Shown in pieces: positions 49,267 through 64,000 of a stretch of DNA of 64,000 nt. This DNA is from Multifurca ochricompacta (lineage: Eukaryota > Basidiomycota > Agaricomycetes > Russulales > Russulaceae). The notes beneath the pieces were generated by a model. That model was given only the letters and a program-made list of their open reading frames with translations. It made no database searches and was not told the DNA's origin. Both the position numbers and the translations under genes were made by a program. Location of the stretch: positions 372,001 through 436,000 of the forward strand of contig WTXG01000004.1 in assembly GCA_022496185.1 (NCBI GenBank), written 5' to 3'. Every line of letters starts with the position of its first letter. The stretch's first letter is position 1.

Positions 49267-50496
49267 TTATTGGTCGTTGAGATTGTGGAGGAGCGTCGTG
49301 AGGCAACGTTTGGTAACCATGTCGCCCTATGTGCGTGTGACACTGTAAGCCCACAACTAATCCCAGGATCAGTGCAAATGGAGGACTCACCTGAAGAAGC
49401 GCAGCGAAGGTGTTGTCGCGGAGGGGTTCGGGGAGACATGCTCGGAGCGCCTCGCGCGCCCGTGGGTTGTCGCTTAATCGGAGGTAGCAACGAACGACGT
49501 GCTTGAGCAGTCGGACCGCCTGCGTCTCTACGAGTTGGTTAACCATGTTGCTGAGGACGGTGCCGACGGCGAAGAAGCGCTCATAGGTATGGCAAATGTA
49601 GGTAAGGCCAGTTTCGTCGAGCAAAATCTTCTGCACGATGAAGATCGCGACCGTTTTAGAGAGTTCCGAACCGGTCTCCATGATGCGCAAGCAGAGGGGG
49701 ATAATCTCTGTCGAGAGGAGAAAGTGTATGACCGTATTGTTGTCGTTTTGCTGATGGAGGGATGAGACAACAGGTTAGGGGCGATTGCGGGGTGCGAGAA
49801 GCGAAAAAGTGCCCACCTTGACGAGGGCGCCAATAACGCCAAGAGAGGTAAGACGCAAGTATTCAAAAGGGCGTGTTTTGGAAGTTGTATTCAAGAACGG
49901 ATACAAAAAGAGAGGTATATGTGCTGTGTTTGTGGTGTCAGTCACCGGAACTCGAGTGAGTAGGAATGGAGGGAGGTACCGTTCAGAAAGAGTTGTCTCG
50001 TCTCGGGGTGAGATGCGACGCATTGGAGGAGGGCAAGGGCGTTACAGACACGGTTAGATACATGCGCTGTGAGATTTGGAGGGGAGAGCATTGGATAGAC
50101 GGACACGATCTCCTGAAGGAGCGCTGGCATGATACCTAAGTTATAAGATTAAAAGAAGGTAAAGAAACATTGTACGAAGATGACAGTTGGGACTGACCGA
50201 AAGCGTGCCATAAGACGAGGGCAAGGTCATCATACTGCTCTCGCTTTTTGAGAGCTCCAGGAGAGCAGCCTCTCGTGTTTCAGGGTCCATAAGATCAATG
50301 ACAAGAGCGTAGATGTTATTCTCGTCATTAATACTGGCACACCAGGGCTGATTCCATGGGGAAGGATATGAGTGTCATTAATGAATTGAGGCACGGGGGG
50401 ATGAGGGGTAGGATGGGCGATAGTCACAGGGATACTCGAAGGGGTTTCTGTGTATAATGAACGCTGATAAGCGTTGTAACTTAGTTGATGGTCCAT
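49267..50496 (-). CDS. CAF40: CCR4-NOT complex subunit CNOT9 / Rcd1 / Caf40
   Basis: Armadillo-repeat subunit of the CCR4-NOT deadenylase that binds mRNA-decay cofactors. Start [20 protein letters not shown] at 50496 with a Pro-rich N-terminus. The conserved core follows: [188 protein letters not shown] and a C-terminus ending TTLLNNLNDQ. Identity to the family is very high, all exon joins are in phase, and the length is normal. The start codon is only about 110 bp from the SPC25 start on the other strand. Confidence 0.96.
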
Positions 50497-50605
50497 GGTT
50501 AAGGGTGAGGGTGAGGTATCACAGCCGACGGCGACAGCAGCAGCGATCAACTCATCAACATCAACACCGATACCCATAGATCACGTGCATAACTATACTT
50601 ACACT

Positions 50606-51532
50606 ATGCCTCCCACTACCACTACCATAACTACTACTCGACCTAGTCAAATTAATCTTTCTGTAATTCTCAACTCTCAAACACCAACGATAGATATACA
50701 CCTTCCCGCGTATGAAGCTTCAACACGTAATTTCTCACAAGCAATCGCCGATTTCAACAATCGTGCTATTGCCGAAATCAATCAACGTAGAGAAGCACAC
50801 AACACAGAGTTGAAGAGAATATCCGAACGTACGCAGAATATAGAAAGAGAGACAAATCAATACAAAATAAAGGAAATAGAACTTATTGGAGGTTGCGTCA
50901 CGCGTTGTTCATCCAAAATTAGCTTATTTATAGTCTCCGTCGTAGTGCTCGAGCGCGAGCGTGAAGAAACCAAAGAGGCTGAGTCCTCCGTCGCCGCACT
51001 CAGGCGCCAAGTTGCAGCCCAGCGTGAGGCAGTCGCAGCTCTTGATACAGACATTGAGCAATACCGTGCACGCGTGGCGAACCTTCGTAATGGTTAGTTT
51101 CATCCCTCATCGCTCCAGGAACCCCCACCCTCTGAAAGTTGGCCTATCCCCAATCCCCTCACAGAGCGACAACTAGAACGCAAAACGTTGGCCATGTATG
51201 CTGTGCCTGTATCCGCAGAGTTACGCGCTTGCGAACGCGCTCTGGGTTGTGTCATCGAGGGTGTTGGGCCAGACCAGCTTTTGATTCGCTATACCCTCAA
51301 AGGCGGTGAAGGCTTACGATCAACCCGTGAAGTGAGCTTTGTACTGGACGTGTCATCGCACTCGTATAAAGGTGAACTTTGCCCATTGTACACCATTTTA
51401 TGCACAAGCCGACAACAACTGATAGTCATAACATCAACCCCATTGTTACCAACGTTGCCAATATTGCTGGACCAGTTGAATGAGTCACGGGACATATACA
51501 CTTCATCAAGTGTGTACGCCAGGCGTATGTAA
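50606..51532 (+). CDS. SPC25: Kinetochore Ndc80-complex subunit Spc25
   Basis: Part of the Ndc80 complex linking kinetochores to microtubules. The N-terminus MPPTTTTITTTRPSQINLSV is followed by AYEASTRNFSQAIADFNNRA, the coiled coil (IAEINQRREAHNTELKRISE, EREREETKEAESSVAALRRQ, VAALDTDIEQYRARVANLRN) and the RWD-like C-terminal domain (ELRACERALGCVIEGVGPDQ, LLIRYTLKGGEG or a spliced variant, REVSFVLDVSSHSYKVI, LPTLPILLDQLNESRDIYT). The frame as given ends SSSVYARRM, but a shift of one base near 51500 would give FIKCVRQAYVKLF, which fits the usual Spc25 end. I take this as an apparent one-base error. An upstream ATG-less extension overlapping the CNOT9 start was not used. Confidence 0.85.
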
Positions 51533-51720
51533 AACTTTTTCATAGAAATTCCCAAACTAATGAGAGTTGAGCATATATGAGTATGTGGTGTAATGTATTT
51601 AATGTAGGTAATACCTGCGATTAGTTGTTGGATGGATACTATGATGCTGGCTGGACTGGAAGAGCAGAGATCAGACATGTTACCGTTCGTGGTAAACATA
51701 GGCAAACACCAGGAAGTCAT

Positions 51721-52560
51721 CACCTACCCCCCCACCGCTGACATCCCTAAAGAGGTAATATTGTCACACGATGTGATTTGTAATAATATTTATTTTAAAA
51801 AGAAAGTTACCAACAAAATCTTCCCTGTCACACTCACTTGCATCCAATTGGAATAAGATCAGATAAGGATTAGATAAGAACTTTGGTGTTCTCACTACTC
51901 TGTCTAGCTATTTTATGACTTTCATTGTGTATCATGTGTTCTCATCAGAGTGTGGGTCCAGAGCAGTAGAACATTTGTAGGAGTGTTATTGTCCAATTGT
52001 ATAGACAGGAGGAGGGAGGATGTTAAGCATTTTACTATTAGGTTTTTTTTTTGAAATCAATTTTATTCGCACTTCAGGGCCTTGCCCAAATCACGCAGCT
52101 ACTACCAGTACATAGTAACTACTGTTGTGAACATGAGAGAAGGGAGGGAACCACCATGTGTGAAACCTCTTGGTAGGGGGAAACAAGAGAACAGTGTGTA
52201 ATAGAGGAGTGGAGAGGGGAAGAGAGCCTGTGTGTTGGAGAAGAAAGGTGAACTTACCCATACTACCCAACGTCACCAACTCAGACTTATTCCAGCTCAC
52301 AAGGTCGTCTCACCGAAGGAGACCTTGTGAAGGCCCGCGTGTCCCGGATGAAGGTGAGGGGGGGGAGGTCGTCGCATGAGCAAAGCCGGTCTTTCACTAT
52401 TACTATTAGGAAGCGTTGTCTACATGTCACATGACTTTGATTTGTAATGATATTTTGTTGATCAACGATAACTTCCTTTTTAAAATAATATTATTACAAA
52501 TTACAGTCGTGTGACAAGATTACCACTTTAGGGGTGTCAGCGGTGGGGGAGAGGTGGGTG
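51721..52560. mobile_element. Putative non-autonomous foldback / MITE-like element with ~90 bp terminal inverted repeats
   Basis: Bases 51721-51811 match the reverse complement of 52467-52560 with only scattered differences; shared blocks include ACCGCTGACA, CCCTAAAG, GGTAAT, TTGTCACACGA, ATTTGTAATAATATT and TTTTAAAAAG. The interior (about 650 bp) has no coding capacity, a poly-T run near 52042-52051 and an extra copy of the inner arm. It sits between SPC25 and the MRPL23 start codon (52601), so it supplies most of the MRPL23 upstream region. A 9-bp direct repeat AAGTCATCA occurs outside both ends (51714-51722, 52571-52579) but is not flush with the right arm, so it is weak evidence for a target-site duplication. 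Class cannot be assigned; no transposase is present. Confidence 0.65.
52425..52516. repeat. Imperfect palindrome inside the foldback element
   Basis: GTCACATGAC...ATTTGTAATGATATTTT on the left pairs with the reverse complement of AAATAATATTATTACAAATTACAGTCGTGTGAC on the right around a GTTGATCAAC centre. It would fold into a hairpin of about 40 bp per arm and is a third copy of the arm sequence also present at 51761-51800. Confidence 0.7.
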
Positions 52561-52600
52561 AGCTTTACACAAGTCATCATCGCAGTGACGAACGTCAAAA

Positions 52601-53482
52601 ATGAATGCCCTGCTCAAACGCTGTTATTCTACCATCCCAGAAGCCGCTGCTGCTGCAAGGACAGCATCTACTCCACGAGCCGTTCGCCTTCGCCGCTCGA
52701 GAAAACCTCCCGTCACTGCTGGTGAATCAGACGCGCTCCCCAGTGGCCTAACGCCTTCGGAATTTGTCCGCTTCCAGCGTGCCCTCGCCAAGGGCGAACT
52801 TTTGCGGCCAGATGGAACAGAACCTACTGAGGGCGAGTGGCTTGCAAAACTCAACTCTCGGCGGTCGCGACTGCGCGGCACACGCGAGGTTGTGACACCA
52901 TCCGGCGTGAAGGAGACGCAGGTAGTAGGAGAGAAGGTCTACTTGCCCAACATCATCTTCCGCCTAGTTCCGAACTTTACGCCACCTGGAAAACCGTACA
53001 ACCCATACGAAGCGACGTTCCGCATCCCTCAGTCGGTCACCAAGACAGATGTCCGCGCATACCTCGCCGCGGTGTATGGTGTGCGGACGACATATATCCG
53101 CACGGACAACTATGTAGCCCCCGTACGCCGCGCTTGGAATACCGCTTGGGTACGTGGCAAGTCGTATCGCACATACAAGCGTGCCGTTGTGGGGCTCTTG
53201 GAACCATTCTATTACCCGATGACGCTTGAAGATATGCCTAAGGAGGACCGTGAGGCGCGCGAGCAATTCTTGGAGCAGGAATATCATGTTACGATGAGGA
53301 AAGACATGGTGAAGGGCCAGTTGTTGCAGATGACGAAGAAAAACTCGCCTGGATGGGTCTGGCGCGGAGACTTGACGACTCGTCGGGGCACGATTTTGAA
53401 GAAGATTGCGGAGCAACGGGCGTTGAGAGAACAATTTATTCAGGTTACGAAGGAGCGTATGCAAGAGAGACGCGATCAGTAG
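52601..53482 (+). CDS. Mitochondrial large-subunit ribosomal protein L23 (uL23m)
   Basis: A component of the mitochondrial 54S subunit near the exit tunnel (counterpart of yeast Mrp20). Intronless, 293 residues. The N-terminus MNALLKRCYSTIPEAAAAAR is a mitochondrial-type presequence. The conserved L23 core is VYLPNIIFRLVPNFTPPGKP, ATFRIPQSVTKTDVRAYLAA, VYGVRTTYIRTDNYV and KSYRTYKRAVVGLLEPFYYP, followed by a charged C-terminal extension typical of fungal forms (TRRGTILKKIAEQRALREQF). No disruption. Its start codon lies only about 40 bp from the right arm of the foldback element. Confidence 0.92.
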   Translation: MNALLKRCYSTIPEAAAAARTASTPRAVRLRRSRKPPVTAGESDALPSGLTPSEFVRFQRALAKGELLRPDGTEPTEGEWLAKLNSRRSRLRGTREVVTPSGVKETQVVGEKVYLPNIIFRLVPNFTPPGKPYNPYEATFRIPQSVTKTDVRAYLAAVYGVRTTYIRTDNYVAPVRRAWNTAWVRGKSYRTYKRAVVGLLEPFYYPMTLEDMPKEDREAREQFLEQEYHVTMRKDMVKGQLLQMTKKNSPGWVWRGDLTTRRGTILKKIAEQRALREQFIQVTKERMQERRDQ

Positions 53483-53679
53483 ACATTTCGATTTCCATCC
53501 TTGTGTGCACCCGTACACCGCACTACTACACTACTACTGAAGTGAAGAATAAAATTAACTAATTAATTATTTTATTCACATTAATTGGCACGTGGTAGGC
53601 GAGAGTATTGTCACGTGATGAATGATATAGTTCGTTCGCGGTCGCGCAAGAGCTCGTCATCTCATCGTCGTTGGCCGCA

Positions 53680-59721
<6,042 letters not shown>

Positions 59722-59923
59722 CCAGGACCTTTAAAAAAGAAAAACGAAACCTGCATCAGCGCAGTGCCCGTGTAAATGATTTATATTACAATTAGACTGA
59801 ATCAAAACTCCGAAAACTCTGGTTTCTGATTTATTTTATGTTGTTGATGGTTGAATGTATCAGTGAGATTGGATCACGTGATAAGATGGAGGTAACGACC
59901 GGAGGCCATTTGAGGACGACAAC

Positions 59924-61368
59924 ATGTTCAGAAAACACGGCTTGTCCTTATCATCCTACGCTACCCGCCTTCGCCTCTTCTCAACCTCGGTGCGCATCCA
60001 GGCGAGCCGCAGCATCATCTATACACAGAATGGCCAACCTTCGGACGTCGTGCGCGCGCTCACCACTCCTACTCTTCCTTCACCTCCCCCACAAACGGTG
60101 AACTTGCGCTTTATTCTATCGCCCATAAATCCGGCGGATGTGAATGTTATTGAAGGTGTTTACCCCTCGAAACCGCAGCCTTCCTCCTCTCCTGAAGTTC
60201 AAGGTGACGTGTTTGTGGGGGGGAATGAGGGACTCGCGGAAGTCATCAGCGTCGGCGAAGGCGTGAAGGGTCTGAAGGGCGGCGATTGGGTCGTGATGAA
60301 AGCGAGCCAGCTTGGCACTTGGAGGAGCGCTGCGAATATCCGCTCGGAGCAGCTTTTGAAAGTGCCTAGGTTCGATGGCCTCTCAGAAGTGAATGCAGCG
60401 ACGATGATGGTGCGTGTAGCTGCTGACACTCGGCCAAGGCGCACGAGCCGATCCGGTCTTGTCACAGGTTAACCCCGCTACCGCACACTGCCTTCTGTCG
60501 CACTTCGTTACTCTGGAGAAGGGTCAATGGGTCATTCAAAATGGCGCAAATAGCGCAGTGGGTCAAGTTGGGGTCAATGCAAAGGAATAATTGGGACTTA
60601 ATTACCATAGGTCGGTCAGGCGGTCATACAACTTGCGAGGAATGCCGGTCTAAAGACTATAAACCTTGTCCGGAGCCGGTGTGCAATATTTATGCACAAC
60701 GAAGATCTTTCTCGAGGCTCATTGGCCGCTATGTACACAGGGACGACATTGACATGCTCAGGCAGGAATTAGAAGACCTGGGTGCTACACACGTAGTCAC
60801 TTACGATGAGCTGAAGGACAAAAAAGCGATAAAGGCAAAGGTCAAAGAATGGGCGAATGGCCAGGTCCCGCCTCACCCTATGAATTACCACATGATCGTG
60901 TACTGACGCCTGTTGAAAGGATATACGACTCGGCTTAAATTGTGTCGGCGGCGAATCAACGACAGCGATGGCGGGCCTCTTGGGCATCGACGCGCATCTG
61001 GTGACATATGGCGCAATGGCAAAACGACCCCTCTCCCTCCCTGCCTCGTTATTCATATTCAAAAACCTTACAGCCCACGGGTTCTGGCTTAGTAGTTGGT
61101 ACAAAGACAATGGTAAAGAGCAAATCAAGCTTGTCGAGGAACTCGCACGGATAATGGCTTCGGGGAATGTGAGCACTCATGTCTACATGAAGGAAGTTTA
61201 ACATGACACATTCAAACAGTTTAAAGAGCCAAGACATGAATCGTTGTAATAAGGAGAGAAACCAGCGACGAGCAGGCATCAAGCGCAATCCGGGAGGTAT
61301 TCCACAGAATAGCCTCGGGAGATATTAAGAAAAAAGTGATCCTCAAGATCGAGGAACCAGATGAATGA
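59924..61368 (+). CDS. ETR1: Mitochondrial trans-2-enoyl-CoA reductase (Etr1/MECR)
   Basis: NADPH-dependent last step of mitochondrial type II fatty acid synthesis. MFRKHGLSLSSYATRLRLFS is an Arg-rich mitochondrial presequence. Then RFILSPINPADVNVIEGVYP, EGLAEVISVGEGVKGLKGGD, WVVMKASQLGTWR, VNPATAHCLLSHFVTLEKGQ, WVIQNGANSAVGQAVIQLAR (nucleotide-binding loop, split by an intron), NAGLKTINLVR, DDIDMLRQELEDLGATHVVT, IRLGLNCVGGESTTAMAGLL, HLVTYGAMAKRPLSLPASLF and TAHGFWLSSWYKDNGKEQIK. After FKEPRHESL the frame hits TAA (61247); the expected C-terminus (TSDEQASSAIREVFHRIASG ... ILKIEEPDE) continues in another frame to 61368, so a small indel is inferred. Tandem with the ABC transporter, about 200 bp downstream. 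Confidence 0.88.
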
Positions 61369-61433
61369 ATGCTTTCCGCTACTAGTAACCGATGTAATGT
61401 ATTCGGAACGTATATATAGTACGCAACAGTACA

Positions 61434-62270
61434 CTAGCGCATCTTCCTATCCTCGAAGAATCGCTGGAAATGGACAAGTCACCATGAGCATTGGTGTTAA
61501 ACATAACGCAGCCATAGTACGCACTCTCAAATGCCGCAACTGCCATGTACATGTCAAGAGAAGTACGACTATTTGGGCAACGCTGTACCACACTGCGCGG
61601 GTATTCGTAGCCTCGGAAAGGTCGCGAAAATCTGCTTCGCGCTCACGCTGATACTGCTGCTCGCGATGGATGTCTTCGATTTTTATATTCAGGTCACGGA
61701 TCTTGCTGGCAAGCGCCGAGACGTGTCCACGATCATGTTCTGCGTTGGCCTTTGTTGTACCAATAGCAACATCGAAGTACAAGCGAATATGTGCCGTGGG
61801 GCCGAACCAAGAGGTGGAGTAGTCGGTCGATAGGCAGATAGTGTGGTCGCCTGCGTCATGGGATGTGAATGTGAAGCGCCCATCGGGTGGACCGCGCGTA
61901 TTGACGACCAGATGGCCAGTTTCCACTTCCTGTGAAAGTTTCTACTGCTGAGATTCTGGGTCCAATGTAGTCCTTACTCACTGTGACCTGCACAAGTATT
62001 CCCAGCTCTTCATTTATCTTGTACTGCTGCTCATGTTCATTCCATTCTAACGCGCGGTAGTGGCCTAGAAGAACGGAACGGGGTAGATGAGAAAGAAGTC
62101 TGCCGATGTGAATTTGACGTTGCGTACCCTCAACTACGGTGTCCGTTGGTAGTTCTTCGATGAAGCACCGTTTCTCATTGGCATCGAGATAAAAGTGAAG
62201 AGCATTTACCGCCGATATAAAGAGAGTAGATATAATGGTAGGAGATGGGGTGACCTGACCGTGTACGGGA
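61434..62270 (-). CDS. p24 family cargo receptor, alpha type (Erp1 / TMED4/9-like)
   Basis: Cycles between ER and Golgi in COPI/COPII vesicles. Visible parts on the minus strand: a hydrophobic signal-like segment (IISTLFISAVNA), LHFYLDANEKRCFIEELPTD (GOLD domain start with the conserved Cys), HYRALEWNEHEQQYKINEEL, EVETGHLVVNTRGPPDGRFT, FTSHDAGDHTICLSTDYSTS, coiled coil KIRDLNIKIEDIHREQQYQR, then SEATNTRAVWYSVAQIVVLL and TCTWQLRHLRRFFEDRKMR. The last four residues RKMR fit a dibasic (R/K)KXX ER-retrieval signal. CFIEE and the FFED tail match the alpha subfamily. I could not find an in-frame ATG for the signal peptide, so the 5' end (given roughly as 62270) is uncertain; an unseen first exon or a one-base error is likely. 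Confidence 0.82.
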
Positions 62271-62423
62271 AGGGAACATAACAGAGGGCGAAGCCAACGT
62301 TGAACGTGGAGGCGTGGAGGAGAGGAGAGTGGCGAGTAAGGCAGCGTGGGAATTTACTTGCCACTCACTTGCCATTCACCAATTCAATTTGCCCATTTTT
62401 TCATTCATCATTACATCTATGCG

Positions 62424-63868
62424 ATGCCCACTTCACACAGATTCGAGCCCAGCGCGATAAAGAATAAGCAAAAACGTGAAGAAATATTCAATAAGGCGAA
62501 AAAGGAGAAAAGACAAGCAAAACTTCAGCGCAGGCTTTCGATTGCGAAGCGCGAAGCAGATGATCCCAAGGCAAAACAAGTAATTACCTCATAATACCTC
62601 CATTTCTCTCCTCTCATCGTCTTTTATTTTTCATTTTCACAATACAGAAACGACTGGAAGAGAATGTTCCCCGCACACTCGAAAAACCCGCGAATTCGAT
62701 CCATCCTTCTTAACGGCAGACCCTTCCTCCAGCGTTTTGCAAGACCCTAACGCATTTACTTCCGTTACAGCAGACAAGCAGCCAGCTGCCGAGGCTGCAA
62801 CTGACATCGCATCAGATCCATTTGCCCCCTACTTCTCGTCTACCGACGATCCGACGATCCCCCCAAAAGTGCTCATCACGACATCGCCCAAAGCAACGCG
62901 TGCGACCTATGAGTTTGCGATGAACTCGTCGGTGTCTTTCCAGGAGCAGAATTCCACAGACGACCCAAGACTCGCGGGTTCGAAATGGGAAAAATAGCGA
63001 GTTGGGCGGCGGGAAGAGGATTTAGTAATTTAGTGGTCGTAAACGAAAATATGAAGAAACAGAGTGCGTATCCTGAGCCCTCCCCTTGGCTGGTACATTG
63101 TTCGACCTACCCTGTGCAGATGCGATCACACTGGTGCATTTGCCCGACGGACCTACCGCGTATTTCAGATTAACATCGGTTGAACTCACCAAAAAAATAT
63201 TTGTATGTTTGAGCGCATTATATTTTCCTGGTGCGCTCCGCTTCATTGCCAATCTCGAATAGGGTCACGCGCGAGAAACTCCCCATCATCCCGAGCTTGT
63301 ACTCAACAACTTTGTCACGCGTCTCGGACACACTATCGGGCGCATGTTCCAGACCTTTTTCCCGCCTCTGCCAGAATTTCAAGGACGGCAAGTGGTCACC
63401 TTACACAATCAACGTGACTTCTTGTTTTTTAGACGGCATCGGTGAGTAGCCTCATACAATCCCGCTTAAGACCTCCAGGTTGACACAGCGATGTCATTAA
63501 GATATGCATTTCGTTCGACGGAAAAAGTCGCCCTGCAGGAAATTGGCCCACGGTTTACTCTCAAACTACGATCGTTGAAGAAGGGCTTGCCATCTGTCAA
63601 CTATATGGGGGACGTTGCGAAACCCCTAGAGTTTGATAGTTTCAGCGAGCCAGAAGATAAAACCATCAGAGCTGCCGATGTTCAAGGGGAGCTCGGTCAC
63701 GAAGACCCGGCGGAAGCGCCAGATTTCTCAAAGGCGGCACCACCGAAGGCGGACGAGTATGAGTGGGTTTGGAAGGTGAGTGAGGCCATGACTATGAAAA
63801 CTGTGCCTTGTTGAATTCGACCCCCACAGCCAGAGCTTGAGACATCGAGACGCACGTTCTTTATGTGA
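62424..63868 (+). CDS. RPF1: Ribosome production factor 1 (Brix domain, Rpf1)
   Basis: Nucleolar factor needed for 60S assembly (27S to 25S rRNA processing). Start [20 protein letters not shown] with a basic helical N-terminus ([20 protein letters not shown]). Then [20 protein letters not shown] and [19 protein letters not shown]. The Brix domain has [100 protein letters not shown] and [20 protein letters not shown]. It ends [11 protein letters not shown]. Two one-base deletions: near 62685 (after RTLE, within an A/C run) and near 62915 (GAGTTTGCGAT where GAGTTTTGCGAT gives [12 protein letters not shown]). The gene is divergent from the p24 gene, with little space between them. Confidence 0.9.
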
Positions 63869-64000
63869 CACACTGTATATGACCCTGCTCGCATACGGCG
63901 GAATAGCTGGCAAGCGTGTTCATGATTACATTTGGGTGAGCAAATTTAGCTGAGCACTGATCTGCGAAGACACAAAGCGCTTCTAGGCAGAGCGGAAAGA

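Noticed and set aside
50495..50605. SPC25 start upstream at 50495 (MVKGEGEV...)
   Set aside because: It overlaps the CNOT9 start codon, uses no ATG at the listed position, and its sequence is low complexity; the ATG at 50606 fits the family start better.
51714..52579. AAGTCATCA direct repeats as a 9-bp target-site duplication of a Mutator-like element
   Set aside because: The right copy lies about 11 bp outside the arm and the left copy overlaps the arm start, so they are not flush; chance is possible.

Overview
The window reads as nuclear DNA of a filamentous basidiomycete, most likely an Agaricomycete; a Ceratobasidiaceae/Rhizoctonia-like origin is plausible but unproven. The evidence is dense housekeeping genes cut by many short (about 45-70 bp) GT-AG introns, roughly balanced GC, Zn2Cys6 regulators and fungal-type families throughout. 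No bacterial operons, rRNA, tRNA or CRISPR were seen. Because of the introns, most real proteins had to be assembled from several short open frames, so gene spans are given from the inferred start to the inferred stop.

Layout, left to right: a Bem3-like RhoGAP (minus, runs off the left edge); a bacterial-type iron-sulfur L-serine dehydratase with a mitochondrial-type leader; a 3.2 kb gene-poor stretch; a PQ-loop membrane protein (Any1/SLC66A2); clathrin heavy chain; the small GTPase Rho3 (minus, very short exons, one of 13 nt); a Zn2Cys6 regulator (minus); the Rps2 chaperone Tsr4; a decayed SEC6 / COQ6 divergent pair; a secreted pepsin-like protease (minus); a small unknown gene and a COMPASS Shg1 subunit (both minus); a CUE/CCCH/DUF1771/Smr protein; a coiled-coil protein; a second Zn2Cys6 regulator paralogous to the first; a Msc2-type zinc transporter; CNOT9 and Spc25 as a divergent pair; a roughly 840 bp inverted-repeat element; mitochondrial ribosomal protein L23; an ABCC transporter; mitochondrial enoyl reductase Etr1; an alpha-type p24 protein (minus); and ribosome biogenesis factor Rpf1.

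Functionally the content is mostly core cell biology: polarity (Bem3, Rho3, Sec6 relic), membrane traffic (clathrin, p24, Any1), ribosome assembly (Tsr4, Rpf1), mitochondrial function (L23, Etr1), chromosome segregation (Spc25) and RNA decay (CNOT9, the Smr protein). Nothing suggests a biosynthetic cluster or a defence island. Two things deserve most attention. First, at least six conserved genes carry single-base deletions, several in homopolymers, which looks like uncorrected assembly error. Second, the SEC6/COQ6 pair shows start loss, nonsense changes, an internal deletion and truncations, and looks like real decay.
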